Source: Flavobacteriales bacterium
Lineage (GTDB): Bacteria > Bacteroidota > Bacteroidia > Flavobacteriales_F > PHOS-HE28
Length of the DNA stretch: 64,000 nucleotides
NCBI GenBank assembly: GCA_016705545.1
Contig: JADIYA010000006.1
Location: forward strand, 124,001 to 188,000
Direction of reading: 5' to 3'
Shown here: in pieces, positions 45,958-56,900 of the stretch
Numbering within the stretch: the stretch's first letter is position 1
How the letters are laid out: each line of letters starts with the position of its first letter
Program-made: the position numbers and the translations under genes
The notes under the pieces: model-generated
What the model was told of the DNA's origin: nothing
The model's input: the letters and a program-made list of their open reading frames with translations, nothing else
Database searches by the model: none

Positions 45958-47259
45958 TCAGGCGGTGACACCGGCATAAGCCGGGGCCAAGCGCAATTGG
46001 CCATTGGCAACGATGCCAACGGCTCTACCTGTGAAGCGCGTTCCGATGAAAGGCGTATTGCGCGCTTGGCTGACGAGGTCGCTCTCTGTGAGGGTCCAAT
46101 CCGCTATCGGGTCGAAGAGCGTGATCTCCGCTTTGGCGCCTTCGTTGATGTGCGCTGAAGGGAATCCCAGCACTTCGCGTGGCCCCGTCGAGAAGCGCTC
46201 CACGATCCGGCGCAGCGGCATGCTCGCCTTCAGCGCCGTGTTGGCCAAAGCGAAGGCGGTGTCCAAGCCGATGATCCCGAAGGCCGCATGCCCCAATTCA
46301 ACCAGCTTGTGCTCCCGGTCCTCCGGTCGATGATCGCTGACGATGGCGTCGATGGTGCCATCCTTCAGGCCTTGCCGAAGGGCATCGATATGCACTTGGT
46401 CGCGCAATGGTGGCATCACCTTGAAATTGCTTTCGAAGCTGCGCATCGAAGCATCATCAAGCATCAGGTTGTGCGCAGCCACGGAAGCGGTGACGCGCAG
46501 TTTGCGGGCCTTGGCCTGCCTCAGCAGCTCCACGGCCTGCGCCGTGCTCACGGTGGCGGCGTGCAAATGGCCACCGGCATACTCTGCCAAGGCGATGTCA
46601 CGAGCCAATTGGATCGCTTCCGCCTCGGCCGGTATTCCGCGCAAGCCAAGGCTGGTACTCATCACGCCTTCGTGCATTGCGCCATTCGCGATCAGGTGCT
46701 TGTCCTGTGAAAAGGCCATGATCGGTGGGGCACCTCCCGGCAGGCCTGCACTGTACTGAAGCGCAAGCGCCATCAGCCGGCTGTTGCCGATGGGCATCTG
46801 ATCATCGGTGAAGCCAACAGCGCCCGCTGCTCGCATATCAGCCATCTCCGCGAGCTGCTTGCCATCGCAGCCCTGGGTGATCGCGCCCAAGGGAAGCAAA
46901 CGAACGGCATGCCCTTCGGCCTTCCGCAGCCAATAGCCCACACCCGAACGGCCATCGACGGCAGGCGTGGTCGAGGGCAATGCGCAGACGGCAGTGAAAC
47001 CGCCAGCGGCTGCGGCGTCGAGCCCGTTCACAACTCCACATTTCCATTCTTCACCGGGATCGCGGAGATGCGCGCGCAGGTCAATCCAGCCCACGCTGAT
47101 GTGCATCCCATCGATTCTGATCTCGGTGGCATTGCCCTTGGGCAACCGCAGGCCAACCCGGGCGATCACCCCGTCGCGCACGAGGATATCCTGCTCGGTG
47201 CCGTGATGCGGTCCTCCGGGGTCCACCACATGGGCGCGGCGCAGGATCAGGTCATTCAT
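45958..47259 (-). CDS. Dihydroorotase-like protein with altered metal-binding motif
   Basis: The 433-residue protein has the amidohydrolase fold, but the usual metal motif D-L-H-x-H-L-R is replaced by IDLRAHLRDPG, losing the first His. Later DHOase regions remain in part: ASVAAHNLMLDD and AIVSDHRPED. Homologues of this Bacteroidota type are annotated as dihydroorotase, and some in other lineages are non-catalytic partners of aspartate transcarbamoylase. The ATG at 47259 overlaps the BatA-like stop by 4 bp. Activity is uncertain. Confidence 0.8.
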   Translation of the reverse strand: MNDLILRRAHVVDPGGPHHGTEQDILVRDGVIARVGLRLPKGNATEIRIDGMHISVGWIDLRAHLRDPGEEWKCGVVNGLDAAAAGGFTAVCALPSTTPAVDGRSGVGYWLRKAEGHAVRLLPLGAITQGCDGKQLAEMADMRAAGAVGFTDDQMPIGNSRLMALALQYSAGLPGGAPPIMAFSQDKHLIANGAMHEGVMSTSLGLRGIPAEAEAIQLARDIALAEYAGGHLHAATVSTAQAVELLRQAKARKLRVTASVAAHNLMLDDASMRSFESNFKVMPPLRDQVHIDALRQGLKDGTIDAIVSDHRPEDREHKLVELGHAAFGIIGLDTAFALANTALKASMPLRRIVERFSTGPREVLGFPSAHINEGAKAEITLFDPIADWTLTESDLVSQARNTPFIGTRFTGRAVGIVANGQLRLAPAYAGVTA

Positions 47260-49292
47260 CGGGTGGCTCTGAGCAGGATGGTCTCCATAGCAAGCATCAG
47301 CAGGGCAATCAGGATCAGCCATTTCCAGAGCTTGCCTCGCTGACCGAGGTCGGCCAAACGTAGCGAAAGATCATCGCCGGGGTCTAGCACGGTGAATGTC
47401 GTGAGTCCGTGCTGCTCGATGGCTGTGCGCAATTCGCCCGTAGAGAAGACGCCAAGATCGCTTTCGAAGCGGGATCGGTTCATGGCGTATGCCGCCAGGG
47501 TATCGCCATCCGCAGAGACCAGTGCATAATGCCCGGCAGGCAGGTCGGCATCGTGCAGGATCAGCGTTGCGCCCGCCATCGAGCGGCGCAGCTCCGGTAT
47601 CGATTCGGTCCCCTCAGGTCCTCGCAGCCTAGGTGGCTGCTCTCCAGCGATCGCTTTTCCGCTGAAGGCCAGGCTCACCTCGTCGCCGATGACCGAATAC
47701 GAAGGGGGTGATGACCTGGCCAACTCGGCCATGCGAAGCAGCGTGGCCGCAAAGAGCGCATGGCGCGTTAAGTTCCCGCTGCGCTCATTGAGGGGCGTGG
47801 CGAAGAGGTAGACAGCACCATTGCCGATGCGTGTCCGGGTGAGAAGAGGAAGCCCATCCTGAGTGCGCAGAAGCTGATCGCTACCGGGTGCTGCTTTGAT
47901 GCTCCATCGCTCCTGCACGATCGGCAGGTCCACATTGCGCGGCATTGTCTGGAACATGTCCCGATAGAACGGCTGCTCCAAGTCGATCCGATCGACACGA
48001 GCTGTTCCGGTATCCAGACGCGACGCGGAAGCGCCCGTCGATGCGAGCAGCGCTGCATACCGTTCCGGTTCACCTTGGCTCGGCGGGAACAAGGCCAAGC
48101 TTCCGCCGTTCTGCACGAACCCATCCAGCGCTTGTGCCAGGCCACCAGCGACCTCGGGCAAGGCGTTCAGGAGCACGAGGTCCTGCCCGGCCAAGGTTGC
48201 GATGTCGAAGCTCCTGAACTCGCTCTTGGTGAATGCATGCGCGCTGTCTGTGCCATAGGCCGCTTCAATGGCACGATCCCCTGGGTCGTCGCCGCCGTTG
48301 ATCAGAAGCACGCGCAATCGGTCGATGGTGCGGTAGGCAAGGAACAGGCGGTCATCGAATGTCACCGGTTGGTCGGCAAGGGAGACTTCAGCCCAATGCA
48401 GTCCAGCCAGGTCATTGTTGAAGCTAAGCATGGTATCCACCGTGGCGCCGGCGGCCACGCTGATCGTGAGCAGTCCGCGCTGCTCCCCGCTGATCGCTAA
48501 CCGGATGGGCACCCCAGCACGATCTTCAGGGCCGTGGTTGGTGATGCGCACATGGAGTTCTTCACGCTGGCCCAGTCTTCTCACGGGTGAAGCGAACCAC
48601 GCTGAATCGAGGCTGATGTTGGCCGAAGCGCTGGAGGCAATGGGAACGATCACGGTCCGCATGAGGCTGTCATCCCGCCAGGCTTCCACATCCGCAATGC
48701 TGCGCTGCATGTCGGTGAAGAGGAAGGCGCTTTTCCGCTCGGCCTCGCTCGTGGCGAGTGCTTCACGTTGACGAGTGAGCACCCGTGACAATTTTCTTGT
48801 CCATGGGCCCGCATCGGCCTGCGCAGCGGCGAGCAAGGCCTCGTCACGGCTCAGTAAGACCTGCTGCCGCGCCTCGAACGAGCCTGTGAGCACTTGGAAT
48901 CGGTCCGTGGGTCTATGGGCCATGACCAGGTCTTGTGCGCCTCTGCGCGCTTGGTCGAGCAGGCGGCCTTGGGGATTCTGGCCATCCATGCTGTAACTGT
49001 CATCGATGTACAGGGAGATGGCGCGATCGCTGCCAACCGGCAAGTCATCCGTTCCGGTGAGGCTCGGCTGTGCAAACGCTAGCACCAAGGCGGCAAGCGC
49101 GAGGCAACGGGCGATGAGCACCAGCCAATGCCGCACTTTCCGGCGCGCGCGTGTCTGCTTGGTCACCTCGGCGATCAGCCGCACATTGGGGAAATCAATG
49201 CGCTTGAAGCGCCGCAGCTGAAAGAGGTGGATGAGGACCGGGATGATCAGGGCGGTGAGCGCCCACAGGAACTCCGGGTGCAGGAACGACAT
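47256..49292 (-). CDS. BatA-domain membrane protein with VWA-like region
   Basis: The 678-residue protein starts MSFLHPEFLWALTALIIPVLIHLFQLRRFKR, the BatA N-terminal double-membrane signature (TIGR02226). It continues with a VWA-like domain (ISLYIDDSYSMDGQNP; MIDAS-like D-x-S-x-S), a long periplasmic region, and a C-terminal membrane helix (WKWLILIALLMLAMETILL). Related proteins sit in Bat aerotolerance or gliding operons. The start has the core TACCTTCG followed by CCGCCC (49299-49306). Confidence 0.85.
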   Translation of the reverse strand: MSFLHPEFLWALTALIIPVLIHLFQLRRFKRIDFPNVRLIAEVTKQTRARRKVRHWLVLIARCLALAALVLAFAQPSLTGTDDLPVGSDRAISLYIDDSYSMDGQNPQGRLLDQARRGAQDLVMAHRPTDRFQVLTGSFEARQQVLLSRDEALLAAAQADAGPWTRKLSRVLTRQREALATSEAERKSAFLFTDMQRSIADVEAWRDDSLMRTVIVPIASSASANISLDSAWFASPVRRLGQREELHVRITNHGPEDRAGVPIRLAISGEQRGLLTISVAAGATVDTMLSFNNDLAGLHWAEVSLADQPVTFDDRLFLAYRTIDRLRVLLINGGDDPGDRAIEAAYGTDSAHAFTKSEFRSFDIATLAGQDLVLLNALPEVAGGLAQALDGFVQNGGSLALFPPSQGEPERYAALLASTGASASRLDTGTARVDRIDLEQPFYRDMFQTMPRNVDLPIVQERWSIKAAPGSDQLLRTQDGLPLLTRTRIGNGAVYLFATPLNERSGNLTRHALFAATLLRMAELARSSPPSYSVIGDEVSLAFSGKAIAGEQPPRLRGPEGTESIPELRRSMAGATLILHDADLPAGHYALVSADGDTLAAYAMNRSRFESDLGVFSTGELRTAIEQHGLTTFTVLDPGDDLSLRLADLGQRGKLWKWLILIALLMLAMETILLRATR

Positions 49293-49298
49293 GGGCGG

Positions 49299-49306
49299 CG
49301 AAGGTA
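49299..49306 (-). promoter_or_regulatory. Candidate -7 element of the BatA-like gene
   Basis: TACCTTCG followed by CCGCCC lies just before the ATG. It may also mark an internal start in the operon. Confidence 0.35.
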
Positions 49307-49324
49307 TCGCGCCCGGTACGGCCA

Positions 49325-51553
49325 TCAGCGCTTGCGTGCGCCCGATTTTCGTGTGGCCCCGCTGAGTTCTTCTTGCGATGATATCGGACTGCCATCCACG
49401 GTCATCCTGAACTCTACCCGCCGGTTCAGCGCGCGCCCTTGCTCAGTCTTGTTGCTGGCGATCGGGTGGTTCTTGCCATGCCCGATGGGCACCATGCGCA
49501 TCGGAAGCACGCCCTCTTCCACGAGGTAATCCATGACCGCCAACGCGCGGCTCTGGGAAAGGGTGAAGTTGTATCGGTGGCCGCCGATGTCATCCGTGTG
49601 CGCTTCGATCACCAAGCGCAGTTCGGGGTGCTGGCGCATAAGTCCGACCACCTGTTGCAGCACCTCGTGCGATTCAACCTGGAGCTCGGCGCTCTTGTAT
49701 GCGAAGTGGATGGCGCTCGTCCGCAGCTTCTTGTTGTTGAGGTCCTCCAAGCTTGCCATGTCGAGCTGGCTCAGGTCGATGAGTTTCTCTTCGCGAAGCG
49801 CGAAGACCTCGGCATCCAGGAACTGCAGCTCCTTCACCTTCTTGAAGACGCGGTAGAGCTCTTCAGGGTTCTTGGTCTCACCAACGGAATAGGTATACAC
49901 GCCGGCCACCGGGTCGAAGCGCTCAACCACGCGGTAGAGCTTGCGGATCTGCACGAACCGGGCATCATCCAGATCGACACGTTCCTTGCTCGCGAAGAGC
50001 TGCACGCTGAAGACGGCATCGATGAGGTCCTCCCCATTGAGGCTGACATCGTCGAAGGGCAATTCCTGGTACTCAAATGTGTGCGTCTTGCCGAAGGCGT
50101 CCTGGTACTCGGCCACAACGGCTTCATCCTCATGATCCTTGAAGCGGTCCATCACGATCACTGTGCGGGTGTTGCAGCGATTCGCTATTCCGCCAGTGGC
50201 ATCGGGGACTCCGATCACATCAAGCTTCACCTGGTAAACCCCGGCTTGCTTGTAGGAATGCACGATGCGGGCACCCTCACTACGGGTGCCATCACCAAGG
50301 TCCCAGTGGTATTCAGCGGGTACCATGCCTGGAAGATGGCTCAAGCTGCCGTGCAACTCCACGCGCCGGCCGGTGCGCACCGTGTCTTGAACAGCCACCC
50401 AGGCCTGCTGCAGGTCAGCGACCTCCAGTTGCTGCGCTCCGAGTTCATGGAACAACTCACCCGACTGCCTATCGATGAGCAATGAGCGCACCTTGTACAC
50501 GCCTGGTTTCTTGTAGCAATGCTGCGCTTGGTAGCCTTTTATCCGAGTGCCATCTCCCATGTCCCAGTAGTGATCGACAGGAATGGTTGAACTGGCGGCG
50601 TGCTGGCGTTTGCGCAGTGAGAAGCAGTAGTTGTTCGGCTTCTGCTCGGTGCAATCGCGGAACTTGGGCACAGTGAGCTTGGTGAGGTAGATCGCATCGG
50701 AACCATCCCGGTCCGAGCTGATCAGCGCCTGATAGCCATCGGGCAGTTGGTTGAAGCCATGCTCATTGTGAATGCTGTTAATGGGCGCGGGCATGGCCTC
50801 TGGGTGCAACCATCCGCCTTCCTGGGCCTGGGCCAAGTAGATATCGAGCCCGCCCATTCCTCCTGGCCTGTTGCTGGAGAAATGGAGCCTGCCATCGGTC
50901 TGTAGGCGGGGGTACACTTCATCGAGCGGGCTGTTCACCGCCGGTCCAAGGTTCTCCGGTGCGCTCCATCCAGTGCCGTTCCGCACGCAGCGGTACAGAT
51001 CCATGCCCCCCATTCCGCCCGGGCGATCGCTGGAGAAGATCAGCGTGCGGCCGTCCTGTGAGAAAGCCGGATGCATGTTGGAGCTCTTCGGATCGTTGTA
51101 CTGGAAGGGCTCAGGCGCTGACCAGGCCCCCTCTTCGAACCAGGAGAAGAAGAGACCGAGCTGGCCGTTGGCTGCGCGCATATTGGAGAACTTCTTGGGC
51201 AATACCTCGTTGCGCGTGAAGCTGATGGTGCGGCCGTCATCCGTGAAGCTGGCCGGGCCCTCGTTCACAGGGGTGCATAGGTTCTGGCTGAAAAGCACGG
51301 GAGCGCCCGCCTTGCCTTGTGCGAAAGGCACGTAGTAAAGGTCGCTTAGCGGTTTGCCGCTTTCCGAATCGACGAAGCCGATGAGAGCCGCATTGTCGCG
51401 CACGCTGCATATCACGAATCCGCTGTCCAGGAAGACAGGGGCATAGTCCTCGCCACCAGGGCTGATGCCAAGCGGATGCACCTCATGGATGTGCTGCGCA
51501 CGCGCCGGCAGGCTGCAGAGCGTGGCGAAGAGGAGAGGGAGAACGTACTTCAT
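49325..51553 (-). CDS. OmpA-family protein with PD40 and PKD domains
   Basis: The 742-residue precursor has a signal peptide (MKYVLPLLFATLCSLPARA), PD40 repeats (about 40-290; TLIFSSDRPGGMGGMDLYR repeated), two PKD domains (YWDMGDGTRIKGYQ and YHWDLGDGTRSEGA), a helical linker, and a C-terminal OmpA domain (IHFAYKSAELQVESHEV, IEAHTDDIGG). It binds peptidoglycan through the OmpA domain. It lies 4 bp after the PorP/SprF gene, so it is likely a partner in surface anchoring or export of the giant protein. Confidence 0.88.
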   Translation of the reverse strand: MKYVLPLLFATLCSLPARAQHIHEVHPLGISPGGEDYAPVFLDSGFVICSVRDNAALIGFVDSESGKPLSDLYYVPFAQGKAGAPVLFSQNLCTPVNEGPASFTDDGRTISFTRNEVLPKKFSNMRAANGQLGLFFSWFEEGAWSAPEPFQYNDPKSSNMHPAFSQDGRTLIFSSDRPGGMGGMDLYRCVRNGTGWSAPENLGPAVNSPLDEVYPRLQTDGRLHFSSNRPGGMGGLDIYLAQAQEGGWLHPEAMPAPINSIHNEHGFNQLPDGYQALISSDRDGSDAIYLTKLTVPKFRDCTEQKPNNYCFSLRKRQHAASSTIPVDHYWDMGDGTRIKGYQAQHCYKKPGVYKVRSLLIDRQSGELFHELGAQQLEVADLQQAWVAVQDTVRTGRRVELHGSLSHLPGMVPAEYHWDLGDGTRSEGARIVHSYKQAGVYQVKLDVIGVPDATGGIANRCNTRTVIVMDRFKDHEDEAVVAEYQDAFGKTHTFEYQELPFDDVSLNGEDLIDAVFSVQLFASKERVDLDDARFVQIRKLYRVVERFDPVAGVYTYSVGETKNPEELYRVFKKVKELQFLDAEVFALREEKLIDLSQLDMASLEDLNNKKLRTSAIHFAYKSAELQVESHEVLQQVVGLMRQHPELRLVIEAHTDDIGGHRYNFTLSQSRALAVMDYLVEEGVLPMRMVPIGHGKNHPIASNKTEQGRALNRRVEFRMTVDGSPISSQEELSGATRKSGARKR

Positions 51554-51557
51554 GGCG

Positions 51558-52484
51558 TCAGAAGTAACGCGGGTCCCTCACCCGGATCCGGTAGCCGAAC
51601 TCGTACTGAACCAAGAGCTCATGCGAGCCCTTGTGGTAAGGATTGATCCTGGAGAAGCCCGCGTCGTAGGCATAGCCGATTCGCCATTGCGGCGTGGGCA
51701 GCACTTCCACCATGCCGATGATCGCGTCGCTGGTGCGCACCGATGCACCGAGCCACACCTTATCGCGGTATATCAGGTTCGTGCTGAGATCACCTTGAAG
51801 ACCGCTGGCCAAGCGGTACCTGAGCAACGAGGTCGGCTTCAGTTTGAATTCATCGTTCAGCTTTATCACATAGCCACCGGTCAGCATTGGCTCAAGGTCG
51901 ATGCGCTCGTCGGAGAGGCGGTAAAACCGGTTCACCACATCATAGCGGTGCGCCAACAGGAAAGGGACCGATGCGCCCACGTACCAGATCTTGGTCTGGT
52001 ATAAAAGGCCAGCGCTGAAGTTGGGTCTGGCGGCGCCGCGTGTATCCCCGGCGAAGCTGGGGTCGTTGCTGTCAACGGTGGCCACTTGGCTCCATTTGGC
52101 GCGGTACAAGCTCAGGCCGGCGCCGAGGCCAAGAGCCAGTTTCGCCCTGTTCGGCATCTTGATCCGGTACGCGTAGTTGGCCAGTACGCCGGTCTCATTG
52201 CTCACTCCGATGCGGTCGTTGAAAACCATCAGCCCCAGACCGACCTTGCTGCGCTTAACGGGCGCATGCACCGCGATGGTCTGCGTCACGGGCGCCCCTT
52301 CGAAACCTACCCACTGCTGCCTATGCGTGAGCGTTGCGCTCAGTACGTCGCGGCTGCCGGCGTAGGCTGGATTGATGGCCAGGCCGTTGAACAGGTATTG
52401 GCTGGTCAAGGGTGTGTGCTGTCCTATGCAATCGATCGTGAGGACCAATGCCAGAAGTGAGATGTAGGGCAGGATTGGCCTCAC
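51558..52484 (-). CDS. PorP/SprF family type IX secretion membrane protein
   Basis: The 308-residue precursor starts at a GTG (52484) that overlaps the giant gene's stop by 4 bp. It has a signal peptide and a PorP/SprF barrel: TPLTSQYLFNGLAINPAYAGSRD at the start, TLTHRQQWVGFEGAPVTQT, KVGLGLMVFNDRIG and WRIGYAYDAG. SprF-like proteins export and anchor a specific giant adhesin encoded next to them, so the giant protein is its predicted cargo. Confidence 0.93.
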   Translation of the reverse strand: MRPILPYISLLALVLTIDCIGQHTPLTSQYLFNGLAINPAYAGSRDVLSATLTHRQQWVGFEGAPVTQTIAVHAPVKRSKVGLGLMVFNDRIGVSNETGVLANYAYRIKMPNRAKLALGLGAGLSLYRAKWSQVATVDSNDPSFAGDTRGAARPNFSAGLLYQTKIWYVGASVPFLLAHRYDVVNRFYRLSDERIDLEPMLTGGYVIKLNDEFKLKPTSLLRYRLASGLQGDLSTNLIYRDKVWLGASVRTSDAIIGMVEVLPTPQWRIGYAYDAGFSRINPYHKGSHELLVQYEFGYRIRVRDPRYF

Positions 52485-53964
52485 CGTTTGATAATGACGT
52501 GGCCGTTGTACGAGCGTCGGCCGGTTAGGTTAAGCACGAAGAAATAGGTGTCGTCGGGCAGTGGTTGGCCATTGCGCGCGCGCCCTTCCCATTCGTTGGA
52601 ATAGTCTTCGGCTTCATATACGAGCTTGCCCCACCTGTTGAATACCTGCAGGGAGCTGTTCGGGTATGCCTCTACGCCGCGGATCTCCCAACGGTCGTTC
52701 ACGCCGTCCCCGTTCGGGCTGTACCCCTCGGGGATGAAGAGGTCGTCCACATGCAGGAGCACAGTATCGCTGATAGATGCGCATTGGTTGATGCTGGCAG
52801 TCAGCACAACCAGGTTATCGCCGAACGATAGACCGCTGATCGTAGTGGCGCTGTCTGATGGCTGATCGATGGTCCCACTGCCGTTGAGCACCCACCAGTT
52901 CAGGGCAGCACCGGCCATGGCGCTTCCGGAGAGATGAGCGAAGTCGATGACGGCGAGGTGCTGGTCTTCCCCCGCATTCACCCAGATTCCTGAACCGGGA
53001 TCCACGAAATTGACGAGGGCGGTGTCAGAGGCATAGCAGCTGCCATTGGTGACGCTCCACACCAGAAGGTAGCTGCCGTAGGCTGCGCCCCCGATCTCCA
53101 TCGTTGCAGACGTTTCAGGAGTGTAGGATGTGATTCCTGCTGGCAAGGTCCAGGTTGCGTTCCCATTGAAAGGGACCGCATTCATGGCTGTGCGCAAGCC
53201 GCATGCGGTGATGTCCGGACCGGCGTCCGCGACTGGAGGCTCAAGAACCAGAACGAACTGCGACAGTTCATCGGTGCAGCTTCCGATTGTGGCTGAATAG
53301 GTCAATTCGATGGAGCCGGCAAGGCCAGCTGGGTTGAAGATGCCGTTCGCCACACCTTGGCCCTGCCAGCTTCCGCCCGGTGTGCCAATAACCAGCGGAT
53401 CAAGTGCAATAGGGCTATTGCTGCTGCACAAGGGTCCGGGAGCTGTCCAGCTTGCATCGGAACCAGCTGCGACGGTGACCGACTGGGTTTGCGAAGCCGG
53501 GCAATTTCCAGCGATGTAGTAAGTGACCTGATAGCTGCCAGGGTCGCTAGAACCGATGCTGATCGCTCCGCTTATCGGATTCAGGATAAGACCACTGGGG
53601 AAGGCCATAAAGGTCCCGCCGGGCTGTGCCGTCCATGGCGTCGCCGAAGGATCGCCATGGCAGTAGGTGGACAGCGCGTAGGCGAAGGACGCATCACTGG
53701 GCAGATTGAATGTGACCGAAACGGTATCGATTTCGATACAGGTTCCATTGGTCACCGTCCAATAGAGGTCGTACACGCCCGGAAGAGAGGCATTCACTAT
53801 GGTCTGGGCATCCGATAGGTCCGTGAATGAGATTCCAGAAGGACCAGTCCATTGACCTGCTCCGGCAGCTTGCATGGTGGAGGTCAGTCCGCAGATCTCT
53901 TGATCAGGACCTGCTTCACTGGTGCAATCAACTGATTGCCCGATGCACACGCAGCCGGCGCTCC

Positions 53965-56900
53965 AAATATCATTCACCGTTGACGCGTTCCCATCGTCGC
54001 AAGCGGTTCCGACCAGCGCAGTGCCGCCGGGCACGCCCAGGCAGTCGATGAGCTGACCAGCACAGTTGCAGTTGGCGTCGTAGATATCGGTGCCAGTGTT
54101 GGTGTTGCTGTCGGCGCACGCCGTTCCAACAAGCGCAGTACCGCCGGGCACGCGAGGCAGTCGATGAGCTGACCAGCACAGTTGCAGTTGGCATCGTAGA
54201 TGTCGTTGCCGGTGACCGGCGTTGCCATCGTCGCAAGCCGTTCCGACCAGCGCAGTTCCGCCGGGCACGCCCAGGCAGTCGATCAGCTGGCCAGCACAGT
54301 TGCAGTTGGCGTCGTAGATGTCGTTGCCGGTGAGCGCGTTGCTATCGTCGCAAGCGGTTCCGACCAGCGCACTGCCGCCGGGCACTCCGAGGCAGTCGAT
54401 GAGCTGACCAGCACAGTTGCAGTTGGCATCGTAGATGTCGTTGCCGGTGTAGGGCGTTGCCGTCATCGCAAGCCGTTCCGACCAGCGCAGAACCGCCGGG
54501 CACGCCGAGGCAGTCGATGAGCTGACCAGCACAGTTGCAGTTGGCATCGTAGATGTCGTTGCCAGTGTTCGGGTTGCCGTCGTCGCAGGCCGTTCCGACC
54601 AGCGCACTGCCGCCGGGCACGCCCAGGCAGTCGATGAGCTGACCAGCACAGTTGCAGTTGGCGTCGTAGATGTCGTTGCCGGTGAGCGCGTTGCTATCGT
54701 CGCAAGCGGTTCCGACCAGCGCAGTACCGCCGGGCACGCCCAGGCAGTCGATGAGCTGGCCAGCACAGTTGCAGTTGGCGTCGTAGATGTCGTTGCCGGT
54801 GAGCGCGTTGCTATCGTCGCAAGCGGTTCCGACCAGCGCAGTACCGCCGGGCACGCCCAGGCAGTCGATGAGCTGACCAGCACAATTGCAATTGGCGTCG
54901 TAGATGTCGTTGCCGGTGAGCGCGTTGCTATCGTCGCAAGCGGTTCCGACCAGCGCAGTGCCGCCGGGCACGCCCAGGCAGTCGATGAGCTGACCAGCAC
55001 AGTTGCAGTTGGCATCGTAGATGTCGTTGCCGGTGAGCGCGTTGCCATCGTCGCAAGCGGTTCCGACCAGCGCAGTGCCGCCGGGCACGCCCAGGCAGTC
55101 GATGAGCTGACCAGCACAGTTGCAGTTGGCGTCGTAGATGTCGTTGCCGGTGTTGGGGTTGCCGTCATCGCAGGCCGTTCCGACCAGCGCAGAACCGCCG
55201 GGAACACCGAGGCAGTCGATGAGCTGGCCAGCGCAGTTGCAGTTGGCATCGTAGATGTCGTTGCCGGTGTTGGGGTTGCCGTCGTCGCAGGCCGTTCCGA
55301 CCAGCGCAGTTCCGCCGGGCACGCCCAGGCAGTCGATGAGCTGGCCAGCGCAGATGCAGTTGGCGTCATACACGTCGTTGCCGGTGAGCGCGTTGCCGTC
55401 GTCGCAGGCCGTTCCGACCAGCGCAGAACCGCCGGGAACACCGAGGCAGTCGATGAGCTGGCCAGCGCAGTTGCAGTTGGCGTCATACACGTCGTTGCCG
55501 GTGAGCGCGTTGCCATCGTCACAAGCCGTTCCGACCAGCGCACTACCGCCGGGCACGCCCAGGCAGTCGATGAGCTGGCCAGCGCAGTTGCAGTTGGCAT
55601 CGTAGATGTCGTTGCCGGTGAGCGCGTTGCCGTCGTCGCAAGCGGTTCCGACCAGCGCACTGCCGCCGGGCACGCCCAGGCAGTCGATGAGCTGACCAGC
55701 ACAGTTGCAATTGGCGTCGTAGATGTCGTTGCCAGTGTTGGGGTTGCCGTCGTCACAAGCCGTTCCGACCAGCGCAGTGCCGCCGGGCACGCCCAGGCAG
55801 TCGATGAGCTGGCCAGCGCAGTTGCAGTTGGCGTCGTAGATGTCGTTGCCGGTGAGCGCGTTGCCATCGTCACAAGCCGTTCCGACCAGCGCACTGCCGC
55901 CGGGCACGCCCAGGCAGTCGATGAGCTGGCCAGCGCAGATGCAGTTGGCATCGTAGATGTCGTTGCCGGTGAGCGCGTTGCCGTCGTCGCAGGCCGTTCC
56001 GACCAGCGCAGTGCCGCCGGGCACTCCGAGGCAGTCGATGAGCTGGCCAGCGCAGTTGCAGTTGGCGTCATACACGTCGTTGCCGGTGAGCGCGTTGCCA
56101 TCGTCACAAGCCGTTCCGACCAGCGCAGAACCGCCGGGCACGCCGAGGCAGTCGAGGAGGTGGCCAGCGCAGTTGGAGTTGGCATTGGAGATGTCGTTGC
56201 CGGTGAGGGCGTTGCCGTCGTCGCAGGCCGTTCCGACCAGCGCAGTACCGCCGGGCACGCCGAGGCAGTCGATGAGCTGGCCAGCGCAGTTGCAGTTGGC
56301 ATCATACATGTCGTTGCCGGTGTTGCGGGTTGCCATCGTCGCAAGCCGTTCCGACCAGCGCAGTACCGCCGGGCACGCCCAGGCAGTCGATGAGCTGGCC
56401 AGCGCAGATGCAGTTGGCGTCATACACGTCGTTGCCGGTGAGCGCGTTGCCGTCGTCGCAGGCCGTTCCGACCAGCGCACTACCGCCGGGCACGCCCAGG
56501 CAGTCGATGAGCTGCCAGCGCAGTTGCAGTTGGCATCGTAGATGTCGTTGCCGGTGAGCGCGTTGCCGTCGTCGCAGGCCGTTCCGACCAGCGCAGTGCC
56601 GGGCACCCAGGCAGTCGATGAGCTGGCCAGCGCAGTTGCAGTTGGCGTCAACACGTCGTTGCCGGTGAGGCGTTGCCATCGTCACAAGCCGTTCCGACCA
56701 GCGCAGTGCCGCCGGGCACGCCGAGGCAGTCCATGAGCTGGCCAGCGCAGTTGCAGTTGGCGTCATACACGTCGTTGCCGGTGTTGGGGTTGCCGTCGTC
56801 GCAGGCCGTTCCGACCAGCGCAGAACCGCCGGGAACACCGAGGCAGTCGATGAGCTGGCCGGCGCAGTTGCAGTTGGCATCGTAGATGTCGTTGCCGGTG

